Assembly: GCA_006384855.1 (NCBI GenBank) | Contig: VCJN01002954.1 | Coordinates: 186,001 to 250,000, forward strand | Length of the DNA: 64,000 nt | Source of the DNA: Tetraselmis striata | Taxonomy: Eukaryota; Chlorophyta; Chlorodendrophyceae; Chlorodendrales; Chlorodendraceae | Direction of reading: 5' to 3' | Shown: positions 24,006 to 33,049 of the stretch, one piece after another | Layout: each line of letters starts with the position of its first letter | How positions within the stretch are numbered: position 1 is the first letter of the stretch | The notes under the pieces: generated by a model | Seen by the model: the letters and a program-made list of their open reading frames with translations, nothing else | Told to the model about the DNA's origin: nothing | Databases searched by the model: none | Made by a program: the position numbers and the translations under genes

Positions 24006-25350
24006 ATGCGCTACGAGCGCGAAGGGCGCGCGGGTCGGCCCTCCTACCTGAACCTAGCCCCACAAACCCGTTGTACATGTGCTGTTGCAAACCCGTCCAT
24101 TAACTACCGGCCAACCGCCAAGAACCTAACCGCTGCCACCGAGTACTTTGCTAACATGAGCCGGCCCTATGTTACTCTGTCGGCCAAGCGCCGCACTTAC
24201 GTAATTGACGAGCCCGAGGCTGTTGCCCCTTGGGCTGCTTCACTCCGGTCTCGGCTGCAGGACGCATTCGGCTAAGACGAGTTGGGGCAGCGGACTCTCG
24301 ATATACTCTCCAGCTCCTTCACCGCTCAGGCACTCAAGAGCTTCGCCGGCAAATTGTCTCAGTTCATGGAGTTATGCCACGACTCCGAGAACGTCAGCCC
24401 GCTGGAGGCGACCACTACTACCGTCGTCGTCCGGTACGTTGCTTGGGTTGGTGAGCGGGGGCGGGCACATTGATGGGGCTAAGTCGCTGCAACCCTACCT
24501 GTCCGCGATCAACACGTTCTCTGAGCTACACAACCTCGACCGAATCGCCAAGGACAGCATGCACCTTACTGCAGCTCGTCGTGGCCTCAAGCTACGGCAA
24601 CGGCGCCTGGAGGCTGCCCCTTTGCGAATCCCTCTGCCCGCTGATGTCGCTTACAACTTCGTCGAGCAGGTAGAGCTGATTGTGTTTGCTCCCATCCCAA
24701 AGTACTAGTACAACTTCCGAGCCCTCATGGCCTCGGTTGTCAACTTTATGTTCTTTGCCAAGGGACTTACTGGCTGCCGAGTACAGGACGTGCATGTCAC
24801 GATTACAACATTACCCCGCCGGTGTACCAGGAGAAAGGCCGCGCTGGTCGACGGGGTCCCGCCGACCTGCGCGTACTGCTCCTTCCGGTGTCAGAGCACC
24901 CCCCCGTTGCGCGTCTCCTGCACCACTTCATCGACCATGTATAGTCTGCCCCCCAGGTTTCTGTTGCCTTGGCCGAAACAAACTTCAGGGCGGTCACCCC
25001 GAGAGAGCAGTCCAATCTTGGACCGCCGCTACAATGTCGGACTGGCTCTCTACAACCGTTCGTCTTGTCGGTGTTGCCCCAGCCTCCCGCTGGCACGAGC
25101 TTCTTGGACCTCACACAACCTTCGCCAGGGAGCAGCATCTGCCGCTAAAGACATCGGAACTCCACTGTCCCACATTCGCTGCCAAGGCGGCTGGGTCACT
25201 AACTCCGACGTCGTTATGGATAACATCGACCCCAACGTCCTTCCTTCGCCTGGCGCGTGGTTCTTCCTCGGTCATCACATCGCACCCTTCCGCCACTTCC
25301 AAGTCCAACAAGACTCCGCAGCGGTGGCCTTCCCGGTGCCAACTTCATGA
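24006..25350 (+). pseudogene. Tyrosine recombinase (integrase) of the split-repeat element, broken
   Basis: The order of homologous pieces matches a YR protein: an N-terminal SAM-like part (LDILSSSFTAQALKSFAGKL, VVVRYVAWVGERG), then SLQPYLSAINTFSELHNLDR, a FVEQVELIVFAPIPKY region, and the C-terminal catalytic box SHNLRQGAASAAKDIG with HIRCQGGW. The box supplies the H-x-x-R and the second His/Trp. The nucleophile should follow in the VVxxYIDP motif, but the codon reads Asn (VVMDNIDP). In-frame stops at 24273 and 24706 and shifts near 24460 and 24800 confirm that it is dead. The active enzyme would circularise and integrate element DNA without leaving a target duplication. Confidence 0.8.
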
Positions 25351-25430
25351 CCTGGCGCTACCCCTTTTCTCCGTCAATCAACCGCTCTCTCCGTTCGCTC
25401 ATCATTAGCAAAACCAGACTCAACTTTGAA

Positions 25431-25606
25431 ATGTTCTAAACTTGTTTATGGGGTTTCCCTTTCCCTTCCCCTAATCGGCTACAGTGCTACTCGTGGTACG
25501 GGAACTAGGCGCCTGTCGTTGCGCCCTTTTTGGGTGCAGCACGAGTAGACATAAAAGCAGCTATAACAGCTGAGCCTGCCATCTTCCAGTTTCGCTGCGT
25601 AACACG
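25431..25606 (+). repeat. Split direct repeat A2
   Basis: Internal copy of the A block, abutting B1 on its left. It is followed about 100 bp later by B2. Confidence 0.8.
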
Positions 25607-26044
25607 CAGCGCCCCGCCCCGAGACTCCGTTTTCCCTCCGCGCTTTCACTTCACCTTCCTGCAAATTTGGGCTCTTGTCAGTGTAAAACAGCCTGCGCGA
25701 CCTGTTTGGCAAAACGAGACTCAACTTTGACATGTATAAATATATGTTTTCAACATCAGGGCTTTAACCTAACATGCGCACTACAAAAAAAACTAACGGC
25801 AACTATGAAATATTGCCAGCAAAAGCGAGACATAAGCCTGAAAGCAAGGCCGAGCAGGAGGCTAGGGAGCCAAGAACCAAGGAAAAGCCAAGGGAAACAC
25901 GAAGTCGCCCAGCTGCCAGGAACCATGCAAAGGGTCAAAGGAATAAGCACTGAAAGCAAAGAACGACCAGAAAGACCGAAAGGGGAACATGAAGCCAATC
26001 GGGACCACCGCCCCGGGGTAGGCCATCAGCCGCGGCGAGTACGG

Positions 26045-26258
26045 TTGCAGTAATGCAGTCAATGACCCGGGTCTGACTCATAGCAACACATGCCGATGAG
26101 CGACGCGACGCAGGCGCGGGCGCACCATCACGTGCCGCGCGCGCGGCCGCGACCCCGCCAAGAACGTTGTCTGCATGTGCCATGTTAATGAGCAAGGAGA
26201 ATAAACGGCGGCGCCACGCAGACAAGAGCTTGATGATTTTTTGGTTCAGTGTGTGTGT
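26045..26258 (-). pseudogene. C-terminal tail of a LINE-like ORF, split by the copia insertion
   Basis: On the minus strand the sequence reads KIIKLLSAWRRRLFSLLINM, then AHADNVLGG. This follows directly from the LINE-like fragment at 32593-32942 once the copia element and one copy of GGCTA are removed. The two halves are out of frame across a (CA)n tract at the join. Confidence 0.5.
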
Positions 26259-26263
26259 GGCTA
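26259..26263. repeat. Target-site duplication GGCTA, left copy
   Basis: Identical to 32593-32597. Five bases is the usual copia target duplication. Confidence 0.85.
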
Positions 26264-26567
26264 TGTTGATGCTGGTATATTAGCAATGCGGCTATAGTAG
26301 TACCATTGATTTGATCGCTCGGATAGTACTAGCTGTCCCGGATATGCGCTCATCGCGCATATGAGCCTTTTTAGCGCGCTGCGCGCGCCTGATCTCTCAG
26401 CTCGGAGGTCAGAGCACGCAGTCGGGGAGCTCGGAGCCGGGGACTCGCTTATCGCGGAGCGCCTCAGTGCTTGTAATCACTTCTTTATTTCCAGCGACTC
26501 ATCGCCTCACCCTCCGCCTATGCACTCACGCACACACAAGAGCCGACGTTAAATTCCGCGCTCTACA
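26264..26567 (+). repeat. 5' LTR of the copia element
   Basis: It begins TGTTGATG and ends CTCTACA, giving the TG...CA ends. It contains two palindromic stretches, ATGCGC(TC)ATCGCGCAT-like and AGCGCGCTGCGCGCGC, near its middle. Confidence 0.92.
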
Positions 26568-26726
26568 GGTTATGGTTGCCCTCACGTCACTGCGAGGGTG
26601 AGGCAGTCCTCGATCACTTAGGACACGCTGAGAAGTCCGCGTTTTTTTTTCTGCGCGTAGCGCGAGTCCGCTGTTGAACAAGGCTCGGCAAACCACTCGG
26701 GTTTGAGGCGACTAATTCGCTGCAAG

Positions 26727-26760
<34 letters not shown>

Positions 26761-27180
26761 ACATTCGGACTCGACCACTCGAGTCACATCCACGAATCCT
26801 CCCGAAGCTTCTTGTCAGCGTTCTCCCCCTGGGCCAGCTGCACGAATTAGCACCACACAGGTACCGGAACGGGCCACAGGTACATGAGCATTACGGAGCG
26901 TTGCGAGCGTTGCACGATACAGGTACCGGAGCGTTACGGAGCGTTGCGAGCGGCGCGAGCTATGACGGAGCATCTCACACGTGCACGACAGCCGGATACC
27001 CGTCTCTGGACAGCTGGGACAGCCCAAGCGTCCCGGCAGTGCCCCACACTTGGGTGGAGGACACGGAAAAGGGAGAGCTTAGGGCCATCTCTTAGGCTTC
27101 AGAGCCGGGGGTTGGTGGGTCTCTCGACCCAACCTTTCTGAACCCGCCGTAGGCACTGCCGCGACGAGTGGTTTTCACCA
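26568..27180 (+). other. Copia leader with a long poly-C run
   Basis: The untranslated leader between the 5' LTR and gag includes a C tract of about 34 (26727-26760) and a GGAGCGTTACGGAGCGTTGC-type short repeat at about 26890-26955. The primer-binding site should lie directly after 26567 (GGTTATGGTTGCCC); the tRNA it pairs with was not identified. Confidence 0.6.
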
Positions 27181-27217
27181 CTTCTTGTACTGCTTCGTCA
27201 TCACCGGCCCACCCACG

Positions 27218-28480
27218 ATGTCCGAGGACGACCGGACCGGCTCGCCAGAGGCGAACGCCCAGTCCGACATCCGGCGAGGAGACGACTCACATAGCGCGCA
27301 TCTCGTGACCCAGCTCCTATCGCAGCTGGCAGAGATGCAGGGACAGATGTCCCACCAGTATGACGAGCTCTACTCATGCCAGATGGAGCTCAACACTAGG
27401 CTGGAAGCCCACGAGAAGCGGAGCGCATCTGAAAAGATGGCTGATGAGACAGCAGCTCCCGCCTCTCGCGCGGCGACCGGCGTTCGGGGACGGCCGCCAG
27501 GTTGGACAAGCACCTTGGCTCCGAGGCACGTCCACCGGCTACCGACGCCGGGAGAGTATCAGTCCCGTCGAAGTTAACTGGGCGAACGCGCAAGCTCGAC
27601 AGCTGGGGCAGACCCTAGCGGATGTAACTAGGAGCGTTCGGCTTCAGGAGACGCCGACGCTAGTCAGTGGGCGGCTCTTCAAAGACTTTAAGGCCTCTTT
27701 TCTTTCCTATCTTGGCATGAAAGCCCCTGCCCATCACTCAGGCCATGATGGGTCCCAATGACCATGATCTGGACGCAGGCATGCATATGTACTTATTCAA
27801 CTTAGTATTCCAGATCACTCAGAAGCACACCGTTGCCCTCTCTGAATTGACATTGCTGTCTAACCAAAACATCAGCAACAAGGGAGCTGTGGCATGGCAT
27901 AAGCTGAATCAAAAGCTTGATCGCACCAGCTTTCCAAAGATAGTGGAGCTACACTGACTTAGTGACTAAGCAGCCCGCAGGCACCAGCATGGAGGAGTTT
28001 GTATCAGCGAAACGCAAACTCATTTCAGACATGAATGACCACCTCGGCTATGTGGATGGCATGCCCCAGCTGGGGGACATGATGTTGGGGGTGCTAGTCA
28101 TGGGGTTGATGGATGTCTCTGCCCCAGCCGCTGCCACAGCTCGCACCATCGTCCTTGCGGAGAATAACATGGACTCCCATGGCCCACTGGACTCTGAGAA
28201 GATCTGCTCCGAAATCATCTTTCAGACAGAGAATTCCAGCAATCCAACGGAACATGGTAAGCCCCTTGACCATGGGACAGCCACATCATACGCATTTTTG
28301 GCTGGCGGTGGCAAACCCGCCGGCAGCGCCAAGCCCTGGAAGCAGGTCCGGCCTGCCCTGGAAGCAGGTCCGGCAGTGGCAAGCCCGGCGGTGGCAAACC
28401 ACCATTCGCCCGTGTGTGTGGCTTCTGCGGACCGGAGAATCACAAGTCTCATGCATGCGGGGCATCAGACCAGATGGTGA
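27218..28480 (+). pseudogene. Copia gag, broken by frameshifts
   Basis: The start codon begins MSEDDRTGSPEANAQ, and a coiled-coil-like segment follows (LLSQLAEMQGQMSHQYDEL). The capsid-like part continues in other frames: RLFKDFKASFLSYLG, GAVAWHKLNQKLDRTSF and SMEEFVSAKRKL. At least three shifts occur (near 27575, 27740 and 27955). A fourth is produced by a 22-bp tandem duplication at about 28330-28375 just before the zinc knuckle, which itself lies in the pol frame. The protein would form the virus-like particle and bind element RNA. Confidence 0.75.
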
Positions 28481-30468
28481 TGGCATACATTCAGGCGAAG
28501 AAAAATACACTGCAAGCTAAATTCGGTGGACATGACGCAGTCAAGACTACCCTCCTGGCTGACTCCGGAGAGGCACAGCCCGAGCCGGAACTGGAGCAAG
28601 AGGCAGACCCATCACATGAGGACGCCACCGATTTGGACGAGGAGGTGCCCTCCCCTACCCTCGCCCCATCTGTGACTGCATTTTTGGCTGATGATAAAAC
28701 CCAACGCTGTACCTCACTCCCGAAATTAGATGGGCGGTGGATAGTGGATGGGGGATGCAATTGGACATTGACCGCGTATCCGCAAGATTTTGCTCGGGGG
28801 GAGTTGGAATTAATTACATCCACCGAATCGGTCGGCGGTGTCCGGACCACAATCGCTGGCAAAGGCATGGTAGACATCACTATCAATTTGCTTGAGGGTG
28901 GCCTCGCAGCCTTACCCCAGCCACATGAGGCCACAGTCATAGGTCAGCGGACTATTCGGGTGCCGGCACTATATACACCATCTCTGCCATCCACAAACAC
29001 AATGGGAGCAGGTCGACTGCTCAGCCAATCGTGGCTGCAGCAGTATGGGCAATGCGGTTTCAAATTTAACGCCGGTGCTAACTGGGGCTGGATGGCCACT
29101 GGCGCAGGATTGGTATTGCTGAAGTCCCTCAACGGCCTATACCTACTGGACGATGGACATACATCCTCAGCCAAGGCCCATGCCCCATTTGCTTTGCTTA
29201 GCCAGTCAGAGTTGGACGATGCTAAGCTCTGGCACAAGCGCCTAGGCCATCTGCACATGGCGGGGATGCAGGCGCAACACTCCCATGGTGTAGCGGATGT
29301 GCCCCACTTCCCCACTGCTGTAAGAAACATCCATTGCGAATCGTGCCACATGAATAAGGCAGTGGCCGCGAAGCGCAACAAGCAGCCAGCACGCAAACCC
29401 GATGGGGCATGCGAGCTGTTATCCGTGGATGGTTTTGGCCCCGTTCACATCCCATCCGCAGGGGGGTTCCGATATTGCATTGGGGTGATTTGTCACTATA
29501 GCGGATTCGAATGGCTCCGTTTCCTGAAGCATAAAAGTGACAGTGCCCATGCCATGCGCTCAATTATGCAAGAAGTCCGACATTTCTTTCTGCGTTATTG
29601 GTCAGAAGGGGGGAGGCAATTTGCCCCGCGGGTCAGATTCGACCGGGACACCGTGTTTGAGACAGATGAGATGGATGACATCATCGGGAGTTTTGGTGGT
29701 AAGATTGAATGGACTGCACCTTACCTCCATCATCAGCATGGTGAGGTGGAGCGACCCTGGCGCACACTGCGGGACTCAGCATGCGCCATGATGCATGAAA
29801 TGTCGGTGCCCAGTCGCATGTGGACCACCGCCATCCATACTGCTAACTGGCTCAAATGCCGGCGGTACTCACCTGCCAATGGCCCCGCAGGTGGAGTCCC
29901 CATCACCCTGTTGACCAAGGGCGCCATTGTCCCTGACCTCTCAGGATGCCAAGTATACGGCTGCCAAGCATATGTCAAACTGCCGGAGGGGGGCAGGCGC
30001 AAACTAGACTGCAAAGCATTCAAAGGCGTCATGGTAGGCTACGCTGATATGTCACCGGGCTACAGAATTTATAACCCGGCAACGGGCAGACTCACTGTCA
30101 CCGTGCATGTCGCATTTGACGAAGCCCTATCTGACTTTGGGAGGGACCCATCAACGCAGTCTGCCATCATTGTGGAGGATCTGCCAGATGAGGGGCCCAA
30201 CACACGTGACACACAGCCCACCGGGCAGGGTGATGACCAGCACGACAGTCATCATGACGGTATGTCAGATCATGCCATCATGTCACCTGCCGCAGACGCA
30301 GTGGAAATTATTAGAAGTTCACGATGCCGCAAACCCCCGGATCGCCTAATAGCATGCATGGCTCAGACAAGCATTTGCTGCGACATGCAAGCAGATGACA
30401 TGCTGCCGGACATGGTGGGCAAGCCACCGGATATATCACCCGCTGCACTAATTCCGCCAGCCCCATGA
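28414..30468 (+). CDS. Copia pol part 1: zinc knuckle, aspartic protease, integrase
   Basis: The open frame runs 684 codons. It starts inside a CCHC zinc knuckle (CGFCGPENHKSHAC, spacing C-x2-C-x4-H-x4-C), so the true start is upstream in gag. Near residue 110 is the protease site WIVDGGCNWTLT; the family consensus has D-S-G where this has D-G-G. The GAG-pre-integrase finger follows (HKRLGHLHMAG...CESCH), then the integrase core with VDGFGP, RFDRDTVFET and HGEVERPWRTL giving the D-D-E series. The frame stops at 30468, 10 bases before the next ORF opens in another frame. A chromodomain is not seen. Confidence 0.9.
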   Translation: MCGFCGPENHKSHACGASDQMVMAYIQAKKNTLQAKFGGHDAVKTTLLADSGEAQPEPELEQEADPSHEDATDLDEEVPSPTLAPSVTAFLADDKTQRCTSLPKLDGRWIVDGGCNWTLTAYPQDFARGELELITSTESVGGVRTTIAGKGMVDITINLLEGGLAALPQPHEATVIGQRTIRVPALYTPSLPSTNTMGAGRLLSQSWLQQYGQCGFKFNAGANWGWMATGAGLVLLKSLNGLYLLDDGHTSSAKAHAPFALLSQSELDDAKLWHKRLGHLHMAGMQAQHSHGVADVPHFPTAVRNIHCESCHMNKAVAAKRNKQPARKPDGACELLSVDGFGPVHIPSAGGFRYCIGVICHYSGFEWLRFLKHKSDSAHAMRSIMQEVRHFFLRYWSEGGRQFAPRVRFDRDTVFETDEMDDIIGSFGGKIEWTAPYLHHQHGEVERPWRTLRDSACAMMHEMSVPSRMWTTAIHTANWLKCRRYSPANGPAGGVPITLLTKGAIVPDLSGCQVYGCQAYVKLPEGGRRKLDCKAFKGVMVGYADMSPGYRIYNPATGRLTVTVHVAFDEALSDFGRDPSTQSAIIVEDLPDEGPNTRDTQPTGQGDDQHDSHHDGMSDHAIMSPAADAVEIIRSSRCRKPPDRLIACMAQTSICCDMQADDMLPDMVGKPPDISPAALIPPAP

Positions 30469-30478
30469 TCGCGATCCC

Positions 30479-32200
30479 TTGACCATGATGGCCCAGGCTG
30501 CACAGAATTCCGCCCTACTGGACACAGCTTCAGAAGCTGAGGGATGCATCATCGGTCACTCCGCTGATACACTAGTCGCATTTCTATCTGCTAAGGACAT
30601 TAAAATACCTAAAACCCTCAAGCAGGCACTTGCCGACCCACAGCATGCTGAAGGATGGAATGGCTCCATCCTAGTGGAATATGACCAGCTTACTGCTAAC
30701 TGCACATGGCATTTGGTTCCATGGCCGGAAGGGGCAAATGTTCCATGGCCGGAAGGGGCAAATGCATGTGGGTATTCAATGCCAAAGCTGACAGAAATGG
30801 GGAACTGGAAATTAAAATACAAGGCGAGACTGGTGGCATGCGGCAATCGACAGCATGCGGGGCATAATTTTGCGGAGGTATTCTCACCGGTGATCAGAAT
30901 ATCCAGCCTTCGCGTGTTTTTCGTCATCGTGGCTGCCAAACGCCTCTATCTCAGACAGTTGGACGCGGTGACAGCCTACCTCAATGCGAAAATCCCTGCA
31001 GGGGAGAAGGTGTACATGCGTCAGCCGGATGGTTTTAATGACGGCACGGGCAGAGTATGTCAGCTGGACAAATGCATATACGGTCTTCGCCAATCGGGCA
31101 AACACTGGAATGACATGATCGCCCGATGGCTGCAGGATAATGGCTGGGTACAATCCAAGGCCGATCCGTGCTGTTTCATATACATAGCGAACAACGTGTA
31201 TGGCATCATGGGCCTATATGTGGATGACATGCCCATGGCTGGCAGCTCTGAGGCGTGGTTGGATGCGTTTGTTACCCACATCAAACAACGGTTCAAGATC
31301 AAACAGCAACCGCAGCTGTGGATACTGGGCATGGGAGTGGATTTCGAACGAGACCTCGGCAAAATCACACTGTTGCAGACAGCCTACATCGCTCAAGTTC
31401 TGAGCAGATTTGGCATGACGGCGTGCAACGCATCCGTTGTTCCCGTGGACAAAAAATACACCAACCATCTGCCAGCATCAGCCCCGCCCTCCCCAACATT
31501 GGACGCACCAGACAAAGCCTTATACAAACAGATGCTCGGATCGCGATTGTACGTAGCCACATACACGCGGCCAGACATCAGCACGGCACTCAGCATACTG
31601 GGCAGCGTGCAGGCGGCGCCAACCCAGATGCACATGACGGCCCTCAAACGGGTACTCCGGTACCTGAAAGGTACCATGGACCGTGGGCTCACATTGGGCG
31701 CATCCTCCGATGACAGCCTCCGGCTGATTGGGCATGTTGATGCTGACTACGCAAATGACCTAGTCCAACGCAGATCCCGGTCCGGCTTTGTATATTCTCT
31801 AGGTGACTATGGGGCCTGCAATTGGAAAACCACTCTTCAGCCATGCATCGCGTTATCCACCCGCGAGGCAGAATACATGGCTCTCTGCATGGCCCTCAAA
31901 GACGGCATTCACTTGCGGTTGTTGGTAGACGAATTGCTGGGCCGCCGCACAGAGGAGCCCTTGCTGCTATTGGAGGACAATCAGTCAGCAATTAGCTTCG
32001 CCAACAACAGCATCATCAGCGGCAGAACCAAACACATTGACGTCAAATACCACTTCCTCAAGGACCACGTGAGGGCGGGCACTGTGCAACTGAAGTACGT
32101 GCCCACCGACAACAATGTGGCTGACATGCTGACAAAACCGCTCCCGGCCCCGGCACTGGCAAAACATGCAAGGACTGCCATGGGCAGGAATAGGAACTGA
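30479..32200 (+). CDS. Copia pol part 2: reverse transcriptase and RNase H
   Basis: The 573-codon frame holds an RVT_2 reverse transcriptase. Motifs include KYKARLVACGNRQ, FAEVFSPVIRISSLR, LRQLDAVTAYLNA, CIYGLRQSGKHWN and the catalytic GLYVDDM. RNase H has GHVDADYANDLVQRRSRSG, then LSTREAEYMAL, LLEDNQSAI, and RTKHIDVKYHFLKD near the end. A perfect 24-bp tandem duplication at about 30715-30762 repeats the peptide VPWPEGAN within the RT N-terminus. It keeps the frame but adds eight residues not expected in the family. The frame differs from part 1, so a single shift near 30470 separates the two halves of pol. Confidence 0.92.
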   Translation: MTMMAQAAQNSALLDTASEAEGCIIGHSADTLVAFLSAKDIKIPKTLKQALADPQHAEGWNGSILVEYDQLTANCTWHLVPWPEGANVPWPEGANACGYSMPKLTEMGNWKLKYKARLVACGNRQHAGHNFAEVFSPVIRISSLRVFFVIVAAKRLYLRQLDAVTAYLNAKIPAGEKVYMRQPDGFNDGTGRVCQLDKCIYGLRQSGKHWNDMIARWLQDNGWVQSKADPCCFIYIANNVYGIMGLYVDDMPMAGSSEAWLDAFVTHIKQRFKIKQQPQLWILGMGVDFERDLGKITLLQTAYIAQVLSRFGMTACNASVVPVDKKYTNHLPASAPPSPTLDAPDKALYKQMLGSRLYVATYTRPDISTALSILGSVQAAPTQMHMTALKRVLRYLKGTMDRGLTLGASSDDSLRLIGHVDADYANDLVQRRSRSGFVYSLGDYGACNWKTTLQPCIALSTREAEYMALCMALKDGIHLRLLVDELLGRRTEEPLLLLEDNQSAISFANNSIISGRTKHIDVKYHFLKDHVRAGTVQLKYVPTDNNVADMLTKPLPAPALAKHARTAMGRNRN

Positions 32201-32266
32201 GACGACGTCAGATGCCTAGAGCTATCTTACATTGCAACAATATTACATTCTCTCCTATTGCAGCAT

Positions 32267-32290
32267 TGGGGGGGGGGGGGGGGGGGGGGG
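32267..32290 (+). promoter_or_regulatory. Polypurine tract made of a G homopolymer
   Basis: An uninterrupted run of more than 20 G abuts the 3' LTR start, where the plus-strand primer of an LTR element must lie. Most copia tracts mix A and G. Confidence 0.7.
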
Positions 32291-32592
32291 TGGTTGATGG
32301 TAGATTAGCAATGCAGCTATAGTAGTACCATTGATTTGATCGCTCGGATAATACTAGCTGTCCCGGATATGCGCTCATCGCGCATATGAGCCTTTTTAGC
32401 GCGCTGCGCGCGCCTGATCTCTCAGCTCGGAGGTCAGAGCACGCAGTCGGGGAGCTCGGAGCCGGGGACACGCTTATCGCGGAGCGCCTCAGTGCTTGTA
32501 ATCACTTCTTTATTTCCAGCAACTCATCGCCTCACCCTCCGCCTCTGCACTCACGCACACACAAGAGCCGACGTTAAATTCCGCGCTCTACA
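32291..32592 (+). repeat. 3' LTR of the copia element
   Basis: It aligns end to end with the 5' LTR, starting TGGTTGATGG and ending CTCTACA, and is followed by GGCTA (32593-32597). The only differences noticed were two small indels at the start and about five or six single-base changes. Confidence 0.92.
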
Positions 32593-32942
32593 GGCTAGCT
32601 TTCGCGAGCTCCACCAAGAAGGCCTCAGCGTGCGGGGCCAGCGAGCCGAACTCGGAAACGGCGAAAGGAACAAAGCGAAGCATGTCGGCGGCGTTTCGGA
32701 CACCCTCATCATACTTTTGGATTTTGTGGCGCTCTGCAGCCCGCATTGCAGTCGTTGGATCCGAGCTTGACACGCCGAGGATAGGGGCAATGGTGGTATC
32801 GACAGCCAACCGTGTTTCCGCGGATATCACCATACCCAAAAAGCCCAACATCGGCCGGCCGCACGTCGCTGCCCTTCGTAAGAGAAACAAGCACCGACGG
32901 GTCCGTGAGGATCTGGACACCCACGCCCAAGGCTGACTTCAC
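32593..32942 (-). pseudogene. 3' part of a LINE-like (non-LTR) reverse transcriptase ORF
   Basis: On the minus strand the protein reads VKSALGVGVQ, then DVRPADVGLFGYGDIRGNT, RLAVDTTIAPILGVSS, MRAAERHKIQKYDEG and RFVPFAVSEFGSLAPHAEAF. The order of an RPAD-V block, an AVD block, a short helix with H-K, and FVPFAV-x-x-x-G is typical of the region after the RT palm in algal and oomycete non-LTR elements. One frameshift lies near 32810. The copia element interrupts it; its tail continues at 26258 on the other side. Confidence 0.6.
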
Positions 32943-32989
32943 GTCGTGGCAAACGTCGGAAAGGCCATGTGCCGCCCACTCGTGTAAAT

Positions 32990-33045
32990 ATATGGTTACG
33001 AGTTACGAGTATATATGGTTACGAGTATATATGGTTGCGAGTTGT
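32990..33045. repeat. Short tandem repeat (TATATGGTTACGAGT-type)
   Basis: Three imperfect units of about 18 bp occur in a row. Confidence 0.75.
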
Positions 33046-33049
33046 GCTG

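Larger units (their letters stand above)
22303..25737 (+). mobile_element. Decayed tyrosine-recombinase retroelement with split direct repeats (DIRS order, TOC/PAT/Ngaro-like)
   Basis: A terminal block of about 180 bp (A1, 22303-22485) recurs at 25431-25606 (A2). Shared stretches include CTTGTTTATGGGGTTTC, GGTACGGGAACTAGGC and TGTCGTTGCGCCCTTTTTGG. Directly before A2 a second block, B1 (about 25408-25431, GACTCAACTTTGAAATG), recurs after it as B2 (about 25709-25735, GACTCAACTTTGACATG). The order A1-coding-B1-A2-B2 is the diagnostic split-direct-repeat layout. A tyrosine recombinase is present, but no reverse transcriptase or RNase H was found, so the copy is internally deleted or belongs to a non-autonomous family. 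Confidence 0.8.
26264..32592 (+). mobile_element. Ty1/copia LTR retrotransposon, structurally complete but mutated
   Basis: Two LTRs of 304 and 302 bp, a matching GGCTA duplication, a gag region, a zinc knuckle, and protease, integrase, reverse transcriptase and RNase H in copia order are present. The LTRs differ at only about five or six substitutions plus small indels near the start, so the insertion is young. Gag has several frame breaks and pol is split into two ORFs. A poly-G run serves as the polypurine tract beside the 3' LTR. Confidence 0.95.

Noticed and set aside
28491-32181. Minus-strand ORFs inside the copia element
   Set aside because: They are antisense shadows of the pol ORFs with no motif.
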